Both the position numbers and the translations under genes were made by a program. The notes beneath the pieces are model-generated. The model ran no database searches. It was not told the DNA's origin and saw nothing but the letters and a program-made list of their open reading frames with translations. From JBBWZH01 sp035544115 (lineage in GTDB: Bacteria > Actinomycetota > Actinomycetes > Mycobacteriales > CADCTP01), in contig OY970235.1 in assembly GCA_963714145.1 (NCBI GenBank), forward strand, positions 10,012,358-10,076,357: a stretch of 64,000 nt of DNA, in the 5' to 3' direction. Positions 35,682 to 43,339 of the stretch are shown here, in pieces (position 1 is the stretch's first letter; each line of letters begins with the position of its first letter).

Positions 35682-36902
35682 GTGCCGCTCGACCCGTCTC
35701 ACCACCCGACCGTGCCGCCCCCGGACCAGCCGCCCGGTCACCGCCCCGCGGCGCCGGCCGGGCCAGCCACCGGTTCGGCCGGGACGGCGGACGCCGGGGC
35801 CGGTCCGGGGCCGGGCGCCGGCGGCGGCGGTGGGGTGTCGGAGGTCGGCCCGGTCCGGGCCGGCGAGGAGCTGGACTGGGCCGCGCTGGAGGGCTGGCTG
35901 CGGGCCGAACTGCCGGCGCTGGCCGGGCCGTTCTCGGTGCTGCAGTTCCCGAACGGGTCGGCGAACCTGACCTACCTGGTGACCGTCGGCGCGGACCGGC
36001 TGGTGGTGCGCCGCCCACCGTTCGGCCAGATCGCGGTCGGCGCGCACGACATGCACCGCGAGTACCGGGTGCTGTCCCGGCTGAACCCGGCGTACGACCG
36101 GGCCCCCCGGGCGCTGGCCTACTGCGCCGACCCGGCCGTGCTCGGCGCGCACTTCCTGGTCAGCGAGTACCGGCCGGGCGTGGTGATCTGGGGCCGGCTG
36201 CCGGCGCCGATGGCCGACCTACCGGACGCCGGCCGCCGGGTCGGCCTCGCCGTCGTCGACGCGCTCGCCGACCTGCACGAGGTACGTCCGGACGCCTGCG
36301 GGCTGGCCGACCTCGGCCGCCCGGACGGCTACCTCACCCGGCAGCTGGCCGGCTGGCGGAAGCGCTGGGCCGCAGTCGCCCCGGGCGCTCCCGGCGTGCC
36401 CGCCAGCGACCCCGGGCCGGTGGACCGGGTCGCCGACCTGCTCGCCGCCGGCCAGCCCGCGTCCGGCCCGGCCGCGATCGTGCACAACGACTTCAAGATC
36501 GACAACTGCCAGTTCCACCCGGCCGACCCGGACCGGGTCAGCTCCGTCTTCGACTGGGACATGGCCACCCTCGGCGATCCGCTGGTCGATCTCGGCACCC
36601 TGCTCAACTACTGGCCCGACCCGGCCGACCGCCCCGACGCCGGCACCCGCGTCATCCCCGGCCTGCAGACCCTCGGCCTACCCACCCGCCGCGAGGTCGT
36701 CGCCCGCTACGCCGCCCGCCGCGGCCTCGACCTCACCGACGTGCACTGGTACGAGGCCTACGGCTGCTGGAAGACCCTGATCATCCTGCAGCAGCTGTAC
36801 GCCCGCTGGCAGCGCGGCGAGACCACCGACCCCCGCATGGCCGACCGCGGCGTCCAGGTAACCGCGCTGGCCCATCGCGCCCTCCGCCTCCTCACCCCCT
36901 GA
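35682..36902 (+). CDS. Phosphotransferase-family kinase (APH/choline kinase fold, ACAD10-like)
   Basis: A 406-residue protein. After a Pro/Gly/Ala-rich N-terminus of about 70 residues comes a kinase-like domain with FPNGSANLTYLV (nucleotide loop), VRRPPFG, catalytic HNDFKIDN and the Mg-binding VFDWDMATLGDPLVDLG. This matches the phosphotransferase group related to ACAD10 kinase domains, often acting on hydroxyacyl or small alcohol groups in lipid catabolism. GGAGGT lies 5 nt before the GTG start. Antibiotic phosphorylation is possible for the fold but less likely for this subgroup. Confidence 0.85.
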   Translation: MPLDPSHHPTVPPPDQPPGHRPAAPAGPATGSAGTADAGAGPGPGAGGGGGVSEVGPVRAGEELDWAALEGWLRAELPALAGPFSVLQFPNGSANLTYLVTVGADRLVVRRPPFGQIAVGAHDMHREYRVLSRLNPAYDRAPRALAYCADPAVLGAHFLVSEYRPGVVIWGRLPAPMADLPDAGRRVGLAVVDALADLHEVRPDACGLADLGRPDGYLTRQLAGWRKRWAAVAPGAPGVPASDPGPVDRVADLLAAGQPASGPAAIVHNDFKIDNCQFHPADPDRVSSVFDWDMATLGDPLVDLGTLLNYWPDPADRPDAGTRVIPGLQTLGLPTRREVVARYAARRGLDLTDVHWYEAYGCWKTLIILQQLYARWQRGETTDPRMADRGVQVTALAHRALRLLTP

Positions 36903-36961
36903 TCCCCGCACCGCGCCACCGTCCAGTGCCGGCGTCCACGGCCGCCGGCGCCAGCGGCGGG

Positions 36962-37775
36962 TCGCTCCGGTGACGAGTTGAGTCGTCTGGTGAGGGCGTC
37001 CCTTCGCCGGTGGTGACTTCGTGTGGGCGGTGGCGGCTCTGCGCCATCACTGGTGCCCGCGAAGTCCTCACCGCTGGGGGGATGTGCTCACCGCTGCCAC
37101 TGTCGTCACCGCCGGAGGCGCCAGCGGCGGTCGCTCCAGTGATGAGTTGGGTCCTCTGGTGACGGCGTCCCTTCGCTGGTGGTGACTTTGTGTGGGTGGT
37201 GGCGGCTCTGCGCCATCACTGGTGCCCGCGAGGTCGTCACCGCCGGAGGGATGTGCTCACCGGTCTCCGCGAAGGCGTCACCGCCGGAGGCGCCTGCGGC
37301 GGGTCGCTCCAGTGATGAGTTGGGTCCTCTGGTGACGGCGTCCCTTCGCTGGTGGTGACTTTGTGTGGGTGGTGGCGGCTCTGCGCCATCACTGGTGCCC
37401 GCGAGGTCCCACCGCCGGGGGGATGTGCTCACCGGTCTCCGCGAAGGCGTCACCGCCGGGGTTGCTCCAGTGATGAGTTGGGTCGTCCGGTGACGGTGTC
37501 CCTTCGCTGGTGGTGACTTTGTGTGGGTGGTGACGGCTCTGCGCCATCACTGGTGCCCGCGAAGACGTCACCGCCGGAGGGATGTGCTCACCGGTGCCCG
37601 CGACGTCCTCGCCGCCGCTGGCGCCAGCACCGCGTCGCTCCAGTGATGAGTTGGGTCGTGTGGTGAGGGCGTCCCTTCGCTGGTGGTGACCTTGTGTGGG
37701 TGGTGACGGCTCTGCGCCATCACTGGTGCCCGCGAAGACGTCACCGCCGGAGGGATGTGCTCATCGGTCCCCGCG
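36962..37775. repeat. Five tandem 158-173-bp units built from 20-bp iterons
   Basis: Units start near 36962, 37131, 37304, 37462 and 37635, each at CGCTCCAGTGATGAG or a close variant. Within each, GTGATG/GTGACG cores stand 20 bp apart, then a hairpin core (GGTGGCGGCTCTGCGCCATCAC) and reverse-oriented CGTCACC/CTCACC cores 20-21 bp apart. They fill the whole gap between the kinase and the DUF559-like gene. Neither strand gives a credible protein, although frames run through. Confidence 0.85.
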
Positions 37776-37880
37776 CTCTCGGCACCGCGTGAGGGATGGT
37801 GCCGTCCGGGAAGGGCGGCGTTATCCACAGGCTGTGGATGACGTCAGCGGGGCGGCGGACCGGTACGGGAGGCTGGTCCA

Positions 37881-38756
37881 ATGCCGAGGATCGCTGATGC
37901 AGACCGTCTGGTGCGGGTTGTTCGTGGTGTCTGGTTGCCGCCCGCGCTGGCGGCCGCCGACGTTCCCCGGCTCGCCGCGATTCTGGCGGCGCTCCCAGCG
38001 GGCACCGTACTCAGCGGTCCGACCGCGGCGCGGTTGCACGGGCTGTGGCTGCCGCGCCAGACCCTGGAGCACGTGACCGTCCCGGCCGGGCCGCGCGGAG
38101 GTCGGCACACCACGGCGCCGCGGCGACCGGAGCTGGTCACCCACCGCTGGACGCTCGCCGCCGGCGACCTCGGTACCCGCCACGGGCTTCCGGTGACGTC
38201 GGTATCGCGGACCTGGTACGACCTCGCGGCGACGCTGTCCCTACCGGATCTCGTCGCTGCCGGCGACGCGGCATTGCGCTTCGGGCTGGCCGGTCCCGAG
38301 GAGCTGCACGCGGCGGCGCTGCGCCGGGCACGCCGGCCCGGGGCCGCCCGGATCCGGATGGCGGCCGGCCTGCTGGACGGTCGGGCGCGGTCCCGGCCGG
38401 AGAGTCACCTCCGGGTCGCGTTGGTGCGCGCGGGTCTACCCCGGCCTGGCGTCAACGAGCCGGTGTGCGACGAGCACGGCGGCTGGCTCGCCGAGCCGGA
38501 CCTGAGTTACGCCGAGGCCCGGCTGGCGGTGGAGTACCAGGGCGGCGTGCACGCCGAGGAACGCCAGCAGCGCAAGGACGTCTCCCGGCACATGGATCTG
38601 CGCCGGGCCGGATGGGAAATCCTCTACTACACGGCTGACCAGGTGTTCGGTCGTCCCGATCAGCCGGTCGAGGACGTCTGCCGGGTGCTCTCCGGGCGCG
38701 CACCGCGGTTGCTGGCCGGCATCCGCGGCCGCCGCGCCGCCGTGCCCGGCCACTGA
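37881..38756 (+). CDS. AbiEi/DUF559-like protein with Vsr-type nuclease fold
   Basis: A 291-residue protein. The N-terminal part (RIADADRLVRVVRGVWLPPA, TVLSGPTAARLHGLWLP) resembles actinobacterial AbiEi-type antitoxin-like proteins. The C-terminal part carries a DUF559/PD-(D/E)XK pattern (RPESHLRVALVRAGLP, EPDLSYAEARLAVEYQGGVHAE, GWEILYYTADQVF). Such proteins are common and variable in Actinobacteria and are thought to be defence or DNA-repair nucleases, yet evidence is thin. No toxin partner lies beside it. It follows the iteron array by about 100 nt. Start ATG at 37881 lacks a strong ribosome site. Confidence 0.75.
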   Translation: MPRIADADRLVRVVRGVWLPPALAAADVPRLAAILAALPAGTVLSGPTAARLHGLWLPRQTLEHVTVPAGPRGGRHTTAPRRPELVTHRWTLAAGDLGTRHGLPVTSVSRTWYDLAATLSLPDLVAAGDAALRFGLAGPEELHAAALRRARRPGAARIRMAAGLLDGRARSRPESHLRVALVRAGLPRPGVNEPVCDEHGGWLAEPDLSYAEARLAVEYQGGVHAEERQQRKDVSRHMDLRRAGWEILYYTADQVFGRPDQPVEDVCRVLSGRAPRLLAGIRGRRAAVPGH

Positions 38757-38775
38757 TGCCGGGTAAGGACAGCCG

Positions 38776-39495
38776 CTACGCGGTCGCGTCCGCGACGGCG
38801 TCCCGGGTGCCGAGGGTCAGCTCTTCGGCGGTGAGGCCGGCGCGGAGGACGGCCAGGGCGGGTTCGCGGACCCGGAGCTTGGTGGCGGCGTGGGCGGCCA
38901 GGTTGAGCCGGGCCAGCGCCGCCGCGGTGTCGTGAGCGGTGCCGGCGAGGTCGGCGGGGGGCACCACCCGGTCCAGGAAGCCGGCGGTGACGGCGTCGGC
39001 GGGTGGGTACACCTCGGCCAGGAGCGCGGCGCGGTTGAAGTGTGCCGGGGTCAGCCGCTGTCGCATGATCTCGACCGCGACCCGGGGCAGCGCCAGCCCG
39101 ATCGCGACCTCGTTCGTGGTGATCCGGTACGGCCCGTCGGCGCCGATCCGGTAGTCGGCGGACAGCAGCAGGAAAACGCCCATCGCCACCGCATGCCCGC
39201 CGCACGCGGCCACCACCGGCAGCGGGAACGCCAGCAGCCGGGCGGCCAGGTCGAAGCCGCCGCGGACCATCGCCTCGACCGCGGCGCCACCAGTGGCCAG
39301 CACGGTCAGGTCGAAGCCGGCGGAGAACACCCCGTCCCGACCGGTCAGCACGACCACCGCCCGGTCGGCCTCGGCCCGGTCGAGCGCGCCGCCGAGTTCG
39401 GTCAGCATCGCCGGCGACAGCGCGTTCACCTTGCCGTCGTCCATCGTGATGGTCGCGACCGGGCCGGCCAGTTCGTACCTGACGAGCGACTCCAT
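38776..39495 (-). CDS. Enoyl-CoA hydratase/isomerase family protein (crotonase)
   Basis: A 239-residue crotonase-fold protein. The CoA-binding and oxyanion-hole stretches are visible: VFSAGFDLTVL (about 57-67) and AACGGHAVAMGVFLLLSADYRIG (about 95-117). TNEVAIGLALP follows in the position of the catalytic acid loop. GAGGGGGT precedes ATG 39495. It stands alone, so a fatty-acid or small acyl-CoA hydration/isomerisation role cannot be refined. Confidence 0.85.
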   Translation of the reverse strand: MESLVRYELAGPVATITMDDGKVNALSPAMLTELGGALDRAEADRAVVVLTGRDGVFSAGFDLTVLATGGAAVEAMVRGGFDLAARLLAFPLPVVAACGGHAVAMGVFLLLSADYRIGADGPYRITTNEVAIGLALPRVAVEIMRQRLTPAHFNRAALLAEVYPPADAVTAGFLDRVVPPADLAGTAHDTAAALARLNLAAHAATKLRVREPALAVLRAGLTAEELTLGTRDAVADATA

Positions 39496-39828
39496 GCCAA
39501 CCCCCTCGGACGTCCTGACGGGGCGGATGTTACCGCTCGGTAGCAGAGTTGGTCGCGGCCCCGGCAGATGGTGACGGTGTTCCGGTCGGCCAGCACGTCG
39601 GCGCACCGGCGTCGGCAGCAGCCGGCCGCTGGGGGCGAGCGGGGCCGTGATCCGACCCCCGTGGCCCGGTCCGGCGGCCCGGCTCGGTCGTGCGGCTGGC
39701 TCGGTCGTGCGGCCTGGCTCGGTCGCGTGGGCCTGGCTCGGACGCGTGGGCCGGATCGGTCGCGCGGGCCGGGCCCGGATCGGGCTGGCCCGCGCGAGCC
39801 GATCGGCGAGTAGCTCCGGGCCGGCCGG
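39496..39828. other. Spacer with 16-18-bp minisatellite
   Basis: No gene is seen. Positions about 39685-39795 hold degenerate repeats of GGCTCGGTCGTGCGGCCT. The rest carries the crotonase promoter. Confidence 0.5.
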
Positions 39829-40239
39829 TCAGTGCGCGGCGGCCTGCGAGATCCGGACCATGTTGCCGGACGGGTCGCGGAAGGCGCAGTCGCGGTCGCC
39901 CCAGTGCTGCTGGATCGGCTCCTGCAACACCTCGGCACCGGAGGCGCGGACCTTCTCGAACGTGGCGTCCAGGTCGTCGGTGCGGAAGATGGCGCCGTTC
40001 AGCGAGCCCTTGGTCACCAGGCCGAGCAGCGCGTCGCCGTCCTCGGGCGACCGGCCGGAGTGCGGTTGCACCAGCACGATCTCCACGTCGGGCTGGGACG
40101 CGGGGGCCAGCGTCACCCAGCGGAACCCGTCGGACTTGACGTCGTTGCGCAGTTCCAGCCCGAGCACGCCCTGGTAGAAGGCCAGTGCCTGGTCCGGGTC
40201 GTGGACGTAGATGAACATGTGGGAGAGGGAGAGATCCAT
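39829..40239 (-). CDS. VOC-family protein (glyoxalase/dioxygenase superfamily)
   Basis: A 136-residue vicinal-oxygen-chelate protein: SLSHMFIYVHDPDQALAFYQGVLGLEL at the start, FRWVTLAPASQPDVEIVLVQP in the middle and DRDCAFRDPSGNMVRISQ at the end. It lacks clear catalytic identity, as do many bleomycin-resistance/glyoxalase relatives. It starts 38 nt after the AraC-type gene on the same strand, forming a common AraC-VOC pair in actinomycetes. Confidence 0.85.
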   Translation of the reverse strand: MDLSLSHMFIYVHDPDQALAFYQGVLGLELRNDVKSDGFRWVTLAPASQPDVEIVLVQPHSGRSPEDGDALLGLVTKGSLNGAIFRTDDLDATFEKVRASGAEVLQEPIQQHWGDRDCAFRDPSGNMVRISQAAAH

Positions 40240-40277
40240 GCCGGCAACGCTAAGTGACCGCAGGGAGGGATGGCTTC

Positions 40278-40679
40278 TCAGATCCTGACCGGTCTGGTGC
40301 CGGCCTTGACGGCGCAGGCGGGCACGGCCGTGTACGCGCGATGGTCGCGAGCCCGGTACGCGGACGGGCTGACCCCGACCAGTTCGGTGAACCGAGTGCT
40401 GAACGAGCCCAGCGACGTACAGCCCACCGCCAGGCAGACCTCGGTCACGGTCAGGTCGCCGCGCCGGAGCAGCGCCTTGGCCCGCTCGATCCGCCGGGTC
40501 ATCAGGTAGCTGTACGGCGTCTCGCCGTAGGCCGCCCGGAACTGCCGGGAGAAGTGCCCCGGCGACATCAGCGCCGCCCGCGCCAGCGTCGGCAAGTCCA
40601 GCGGGCGGGCGTGCTCGCGGTCCATCAGGTCCCGCGCCCGGCGCAGGTGCGCGAGGTTGGCCAGTTCCTGCGGCGTCAC
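40278..40679 (-). CDS. AraC-family regulator, DNA-binding domain only
   Basis: A 133-residue protein made almost only of the double helix-turn-helix AraC domain: LDLPTLARAALMSPGHFSRQFRAAYG and LTVTEVCLAVGCTSLGSFSTRFTELVGVSPSAYR. No sensor domain is present. The GTG start is at 40679. It probably controls itself and the VOC gene downstream. Confidence 0.88.
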   Translation of the reverse strand: MTPQELANLAHLRRARDLMDREHARPLDLPTLARAALMSPGHFSRQFRAAYGETPYSYLMTRRIERAKALLRRGDLTVTEVCLAVGCTSLGSFSTRFTELVGVSPSAYRARDHRAYTAVPACAVKAGTRPVRI

Positions 40680-40784
40680 CCGGGCAGCGTAGCCGCCTGG
40701 TGGGCCGGGACCCCGGCGATGGTCGCGGTCGCCGCTCCGGCCAGTCCGCCGCTCCGGCCGTCCGCCGGACGTCGTCCGGTGTGG

Positions 40785-41172
40785 GTCGCACGGACGCCGC
40801 CCTGGCGGGCTCAGCCCGGGCGGGGTTCGCGCGGGCGGGTTCAGCTCGGGCGAACTCGGCCCGGGTGGGCTCAGCCCTGGGAGGGCTCAGTCCGGGTGGG
40901 TTCGGCCCTGGGCGAACCCAGCTCGAGTGGGCTTCGCGCGGGCGGGTTCAGCTCGGACGGGGTTCGCGCGGCGGGGTCAGTTCGGACGGGTTCGCGCGGG
41001 CGGTTTCAGTTCGGGTGAACTCGGCCCGGGTGGGCTCAGCCCTGGGAGGGCTCAGTCCGGGTGGGTTCGGCCCTGGGCCGAACCCAGCCCGGGTGGGCTT
41101 GGCGCGGGCGGGTTCAGCTCGGGCGGGGTTCGCGCGGCGGGCTCAGTCCGGGTGGGTTCGGCCCTGGACGAG
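40785..41172. repeat. Non-coding minisatellite with GGGCGGGTTCAGCTC-type units
   Basis: Nearly 390 bp of degenerate 15-17-bp units between the AraC-type gene and the epimerase 3' end. A 100-bp block (40840-40910) recurs almost unchanged at 41020-41080. All three forward frames give low-complexity text, so it is not called a gene. Its unit resembles the GSARAG-coding repeat at 45380-45656. Confidence 0.7.
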
Positions 41173-41173
41173 C

Positions 41174-42079
41174 TCAGCCTGGGCGGGCTTCGCCGGTCTC
41201 GGTGAGGTGGTCGCGCCAGGTGCGGGTGGCGCGCCAGCCGAGCAGGCGTTCCGCCTTGGTGGTGTTGATCGGGCTCGCCGCCGGGTGCGGCAGCGGGCGC
41301 AGCTCGGTCGGGGCGTCCGGGAAGGCGGCCCGCCAGGCGGCGTAGAGGTCGCGGTCGCCGACGTTGTCGGCCGCGGCGACATAGCAGACCTCGTGTCCGT
41401 CCACTTCGGACTCGACCGAGAGCGCGATCGCATCGGCCAGGTCCTCGACGTCCACATAGCACCAGCCGATCTGGCTGGGCAGCGAGCGGTCGGCCAGCAT
41501 CGGGCCGAGGTTGACCGGGTACGTGTCGGCGTCCTGCACCCAGACCGGACGCAGGCTGATGCAGCGCAGGTCGGACCGGCGGACCGCGGCCGTGCAGATC
41601 TCCTCGCCGACCAGCTTGCTCAGCGCGTACGGGTCCTGCGGTCGCAGCGGCAGGTCCTCGTCCACCGGCAGGTACGCCGGCCAGGTGCGGCGCTCGGCGA
41701 AGATCACTCCGGCGATCGCCTCGCTGGACAGGTTCACCAGCCGCGGCACCCCCCACCGGACGCACGCCTCCACCACGTTGAAGGTCGCGTTGACGTTCGT
41801 GCTGAAGACGGTGTGCGGCGGGTGCTGCCCGGGCGCCGGGATCGCCGCGGCGTGCACGACCGCGTCGAACGGCCGGCGCCCTGGAGCGTTGCCGAGCACC
41901 GCGTACGCCTCGCCCGCGTCGGTCAGATCGGCCCGCACGTAGCCGGGCGTGCCGGGCGCCCGCCAGTTGTACGTAGGCTGCGCCAGGTCGGCGCCGGTGA
42001 CCTGGTGGCCGGCCGCCGTCAGCCGGCGCGCCGCCGCCCGCCCCACCCTGCCCAGCGATCCGGTCACCAACACCTGCAC
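41174..42079 (-). CDS. NAD-dependent epimerase/dehydratase (extended SDR)
   Basis: A 301-residue extended SDR with TGSLGRVGRAAA at the N-terminus, ADLTDAGEAY, VVHAAAIPAPG, NLSSEAIAG and catalytic YALSK. Its C-terminus (KAERLLGWRATRTWRDHL) is typical of sugar-nucleotide or uronate epimerase-like enzymes. GGAGG precedes GTG 42079 by 7 nt. It resembles the SDR at 27692-28579 in layout. The substrate is unknown. Confidence 0.82.
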   Translation of the reverse strand: MQVLVTGSLGRVGRAAARRLTAAGHQVTGADLAQPTYNWRAPGTPGYVRADLTDAGEAYAVLGNAPGRRPFDAVVHAAAIPAPGQHPPHTVFSTNVNATFNVVEACVRWGVPRLVNLSSEAIAGVIFAERRTWPAYLPVDEDLPLRPQDPYALSKLVGEEICTAAVRRSDLRCISLRPVWVQDADTYPVNLGPMLADRSLPSQIGWCYVDVEDLADAIALSVESEVDGHEVCYVAAADNVGDRDLYAAWRAAFPDAPTELRPLPHPAASPINTTKAERLLGWRATRTWRDHLTETGEARPG

Positions 42080-42430
42080 GCCCGCACCTCCACACACCGC
42101 TTCGTCAGACGTCGCAACCTACCCCGGCCGGATGCCGCCGCCACCTTCCCGAGCGCGACCGACCCGTCCGGTGCGGGAGCACGCGGCCATCCGGCGGTGG
42201 GTCGCGGTGGGTGGAGGGCCGGCACCGGGCGACCGGACCGGCGACGGCGTCGCACAGGGCTGAGCCCCGGGCCAGGTGATCACCGGGGTGCGTGGGTGCG
42301 GGTAGGGGGTTCGGGCGGCGCGTCCGGGTCCTGGGCGTGGTGCGAGTGGGTCGGGCATGGCGTGGTGTGGCCGGCGGGTTCGGGTGTGGCGCGGGTGGGG
42401 GGTTCGTCTGGTGGGTGGTGGTGTCTGTTC

Positions 42431-43105
42431 GGTGGTGACGAGTTTGGTGGTGCGGGTGGTGGCGTAGGGCCGTCACCCGGCGGGGGAAGGCGTCACCGGC
42501 GGACCGAGGCCGTCACCGGGGGAGCGACTCCGTCACCGGCGGGCTCAACCCGTCACCGGAGCGGCGGCCGTCGCTCCGGCGGAGGGCCGGGGTCGGGCGC
42601 GCTGCGGGCCGGGGTCGGGCGCGCTGCGGGTGGGTCGGGCGTGTTGCGGGTGGGGGTTCGGGTGTGGTGCGGCCGGGTCGGGCGCGCTGCGGCCGGGGCG
42701 GGTGTGGCGCGGGTGGGGGGTTCGTCTGGTGGGTGATGGTGTCTGTTCGGCGGTGAGGAGTTTGGTGGTGCGGGTGATGGCTGTCGGCCGTCACCGCCCA
42801 GGCGAAGTCACCACCGGCGAAGGGACGCCGTCACCACACAACCCAACTCCTCATTGGAGCGACTCCGGCGGTCACGACTTCGCGGGTACCGGTGAGCACA
42901 TCCCTCCGGCGCTGACGACTTCGCGGGTGCGGGTGGTGGCGTAGGGCCGTCACCCGGCGAGGAAAAGCGTCACCAGCGGACCGAAGCCGTCACCGGGGGC
43001 GCAACTCCGTCACTGGCCGGCTCAAGCCGTCACCGGCTGGCTCAAGCGTCACTGGCCGGCTCAAGCCGTCACTGGAGCGGCGGCCGTCGCCCTGGCGGTG
43101 ACGGG
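42431..43105. repeat. Three iteron arrays plus a duplicated GT-rich leader
   Basis: Subarray 42431-42580 has a hairpin (GGTGGTGGCGTAGGGCCGTCACC) and right-arm iterons CGTCACC at exact 20-bp steps. Subarray 42741-42870 is related, and includes an inverted partial copy of the 37-kb unit. Subarray 42868-43105 repeats the same hairpin and six right iterons. A GT-rich block of about 90 bp (42392-42465) recurs at 42702-42775. No gene is seen from 42080 to 43339. Confidence 0.8.
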
Positions 43106-43258
43106 TTGCTTCGGCGGTGGCGGTGGCGGTGGCGGTTGCGGCGGCGGTGCTCGGCGGCCGTCCGGCGTGCGGCCTGCAGCGGGGGGTGAAGCGGGGCGGG
43201 GGGCGCCGCGAGGGGGCCGGAGTTGGCGGTTGTTTGGGTGGTTGTTGACGAATCGTTA

Positions 43259-43272
43259 TGTTAACGCTCACA
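43259..43272 (+). promoter_or_regulatory. LacI-type operator candidate before the arabinofuranosidase
   Basis: TGTTAACGCTCACA approximates the LacI-family palindrome TGTTAgCGCTaACA. It overlaps the spacer and -10 region behind TTGACG at 43245-43250, 68 nt from the start codon. Repression by a sugar-responsive LacI protein, not encoded here, is plausible. Confidence 0.45.
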
Positions 43273-43339
43273 CTCGGCCGGTAACGCGGCTGGAACAGCA
43301 CGAAGGGTCCGTACGCTCCTTTCGTCTCGGGGAGGCGGC

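Noticed and set aside
37106..37828. Reverse-strand repeat proteins across the 37-kb array
   Set aside because: Frames break between units of different length (158, 169, 173 bp) and encode no hydrophobic core. The DNA-level iterons explain the pattern.
40700..42736. 678-codon forward frame with ARAGSARAG repeats, like a repeat protein
   Set aside because: The repeat part is open in several frames and the remainder is antisense to a clear epimerase. No ribosome site at a sensible start.
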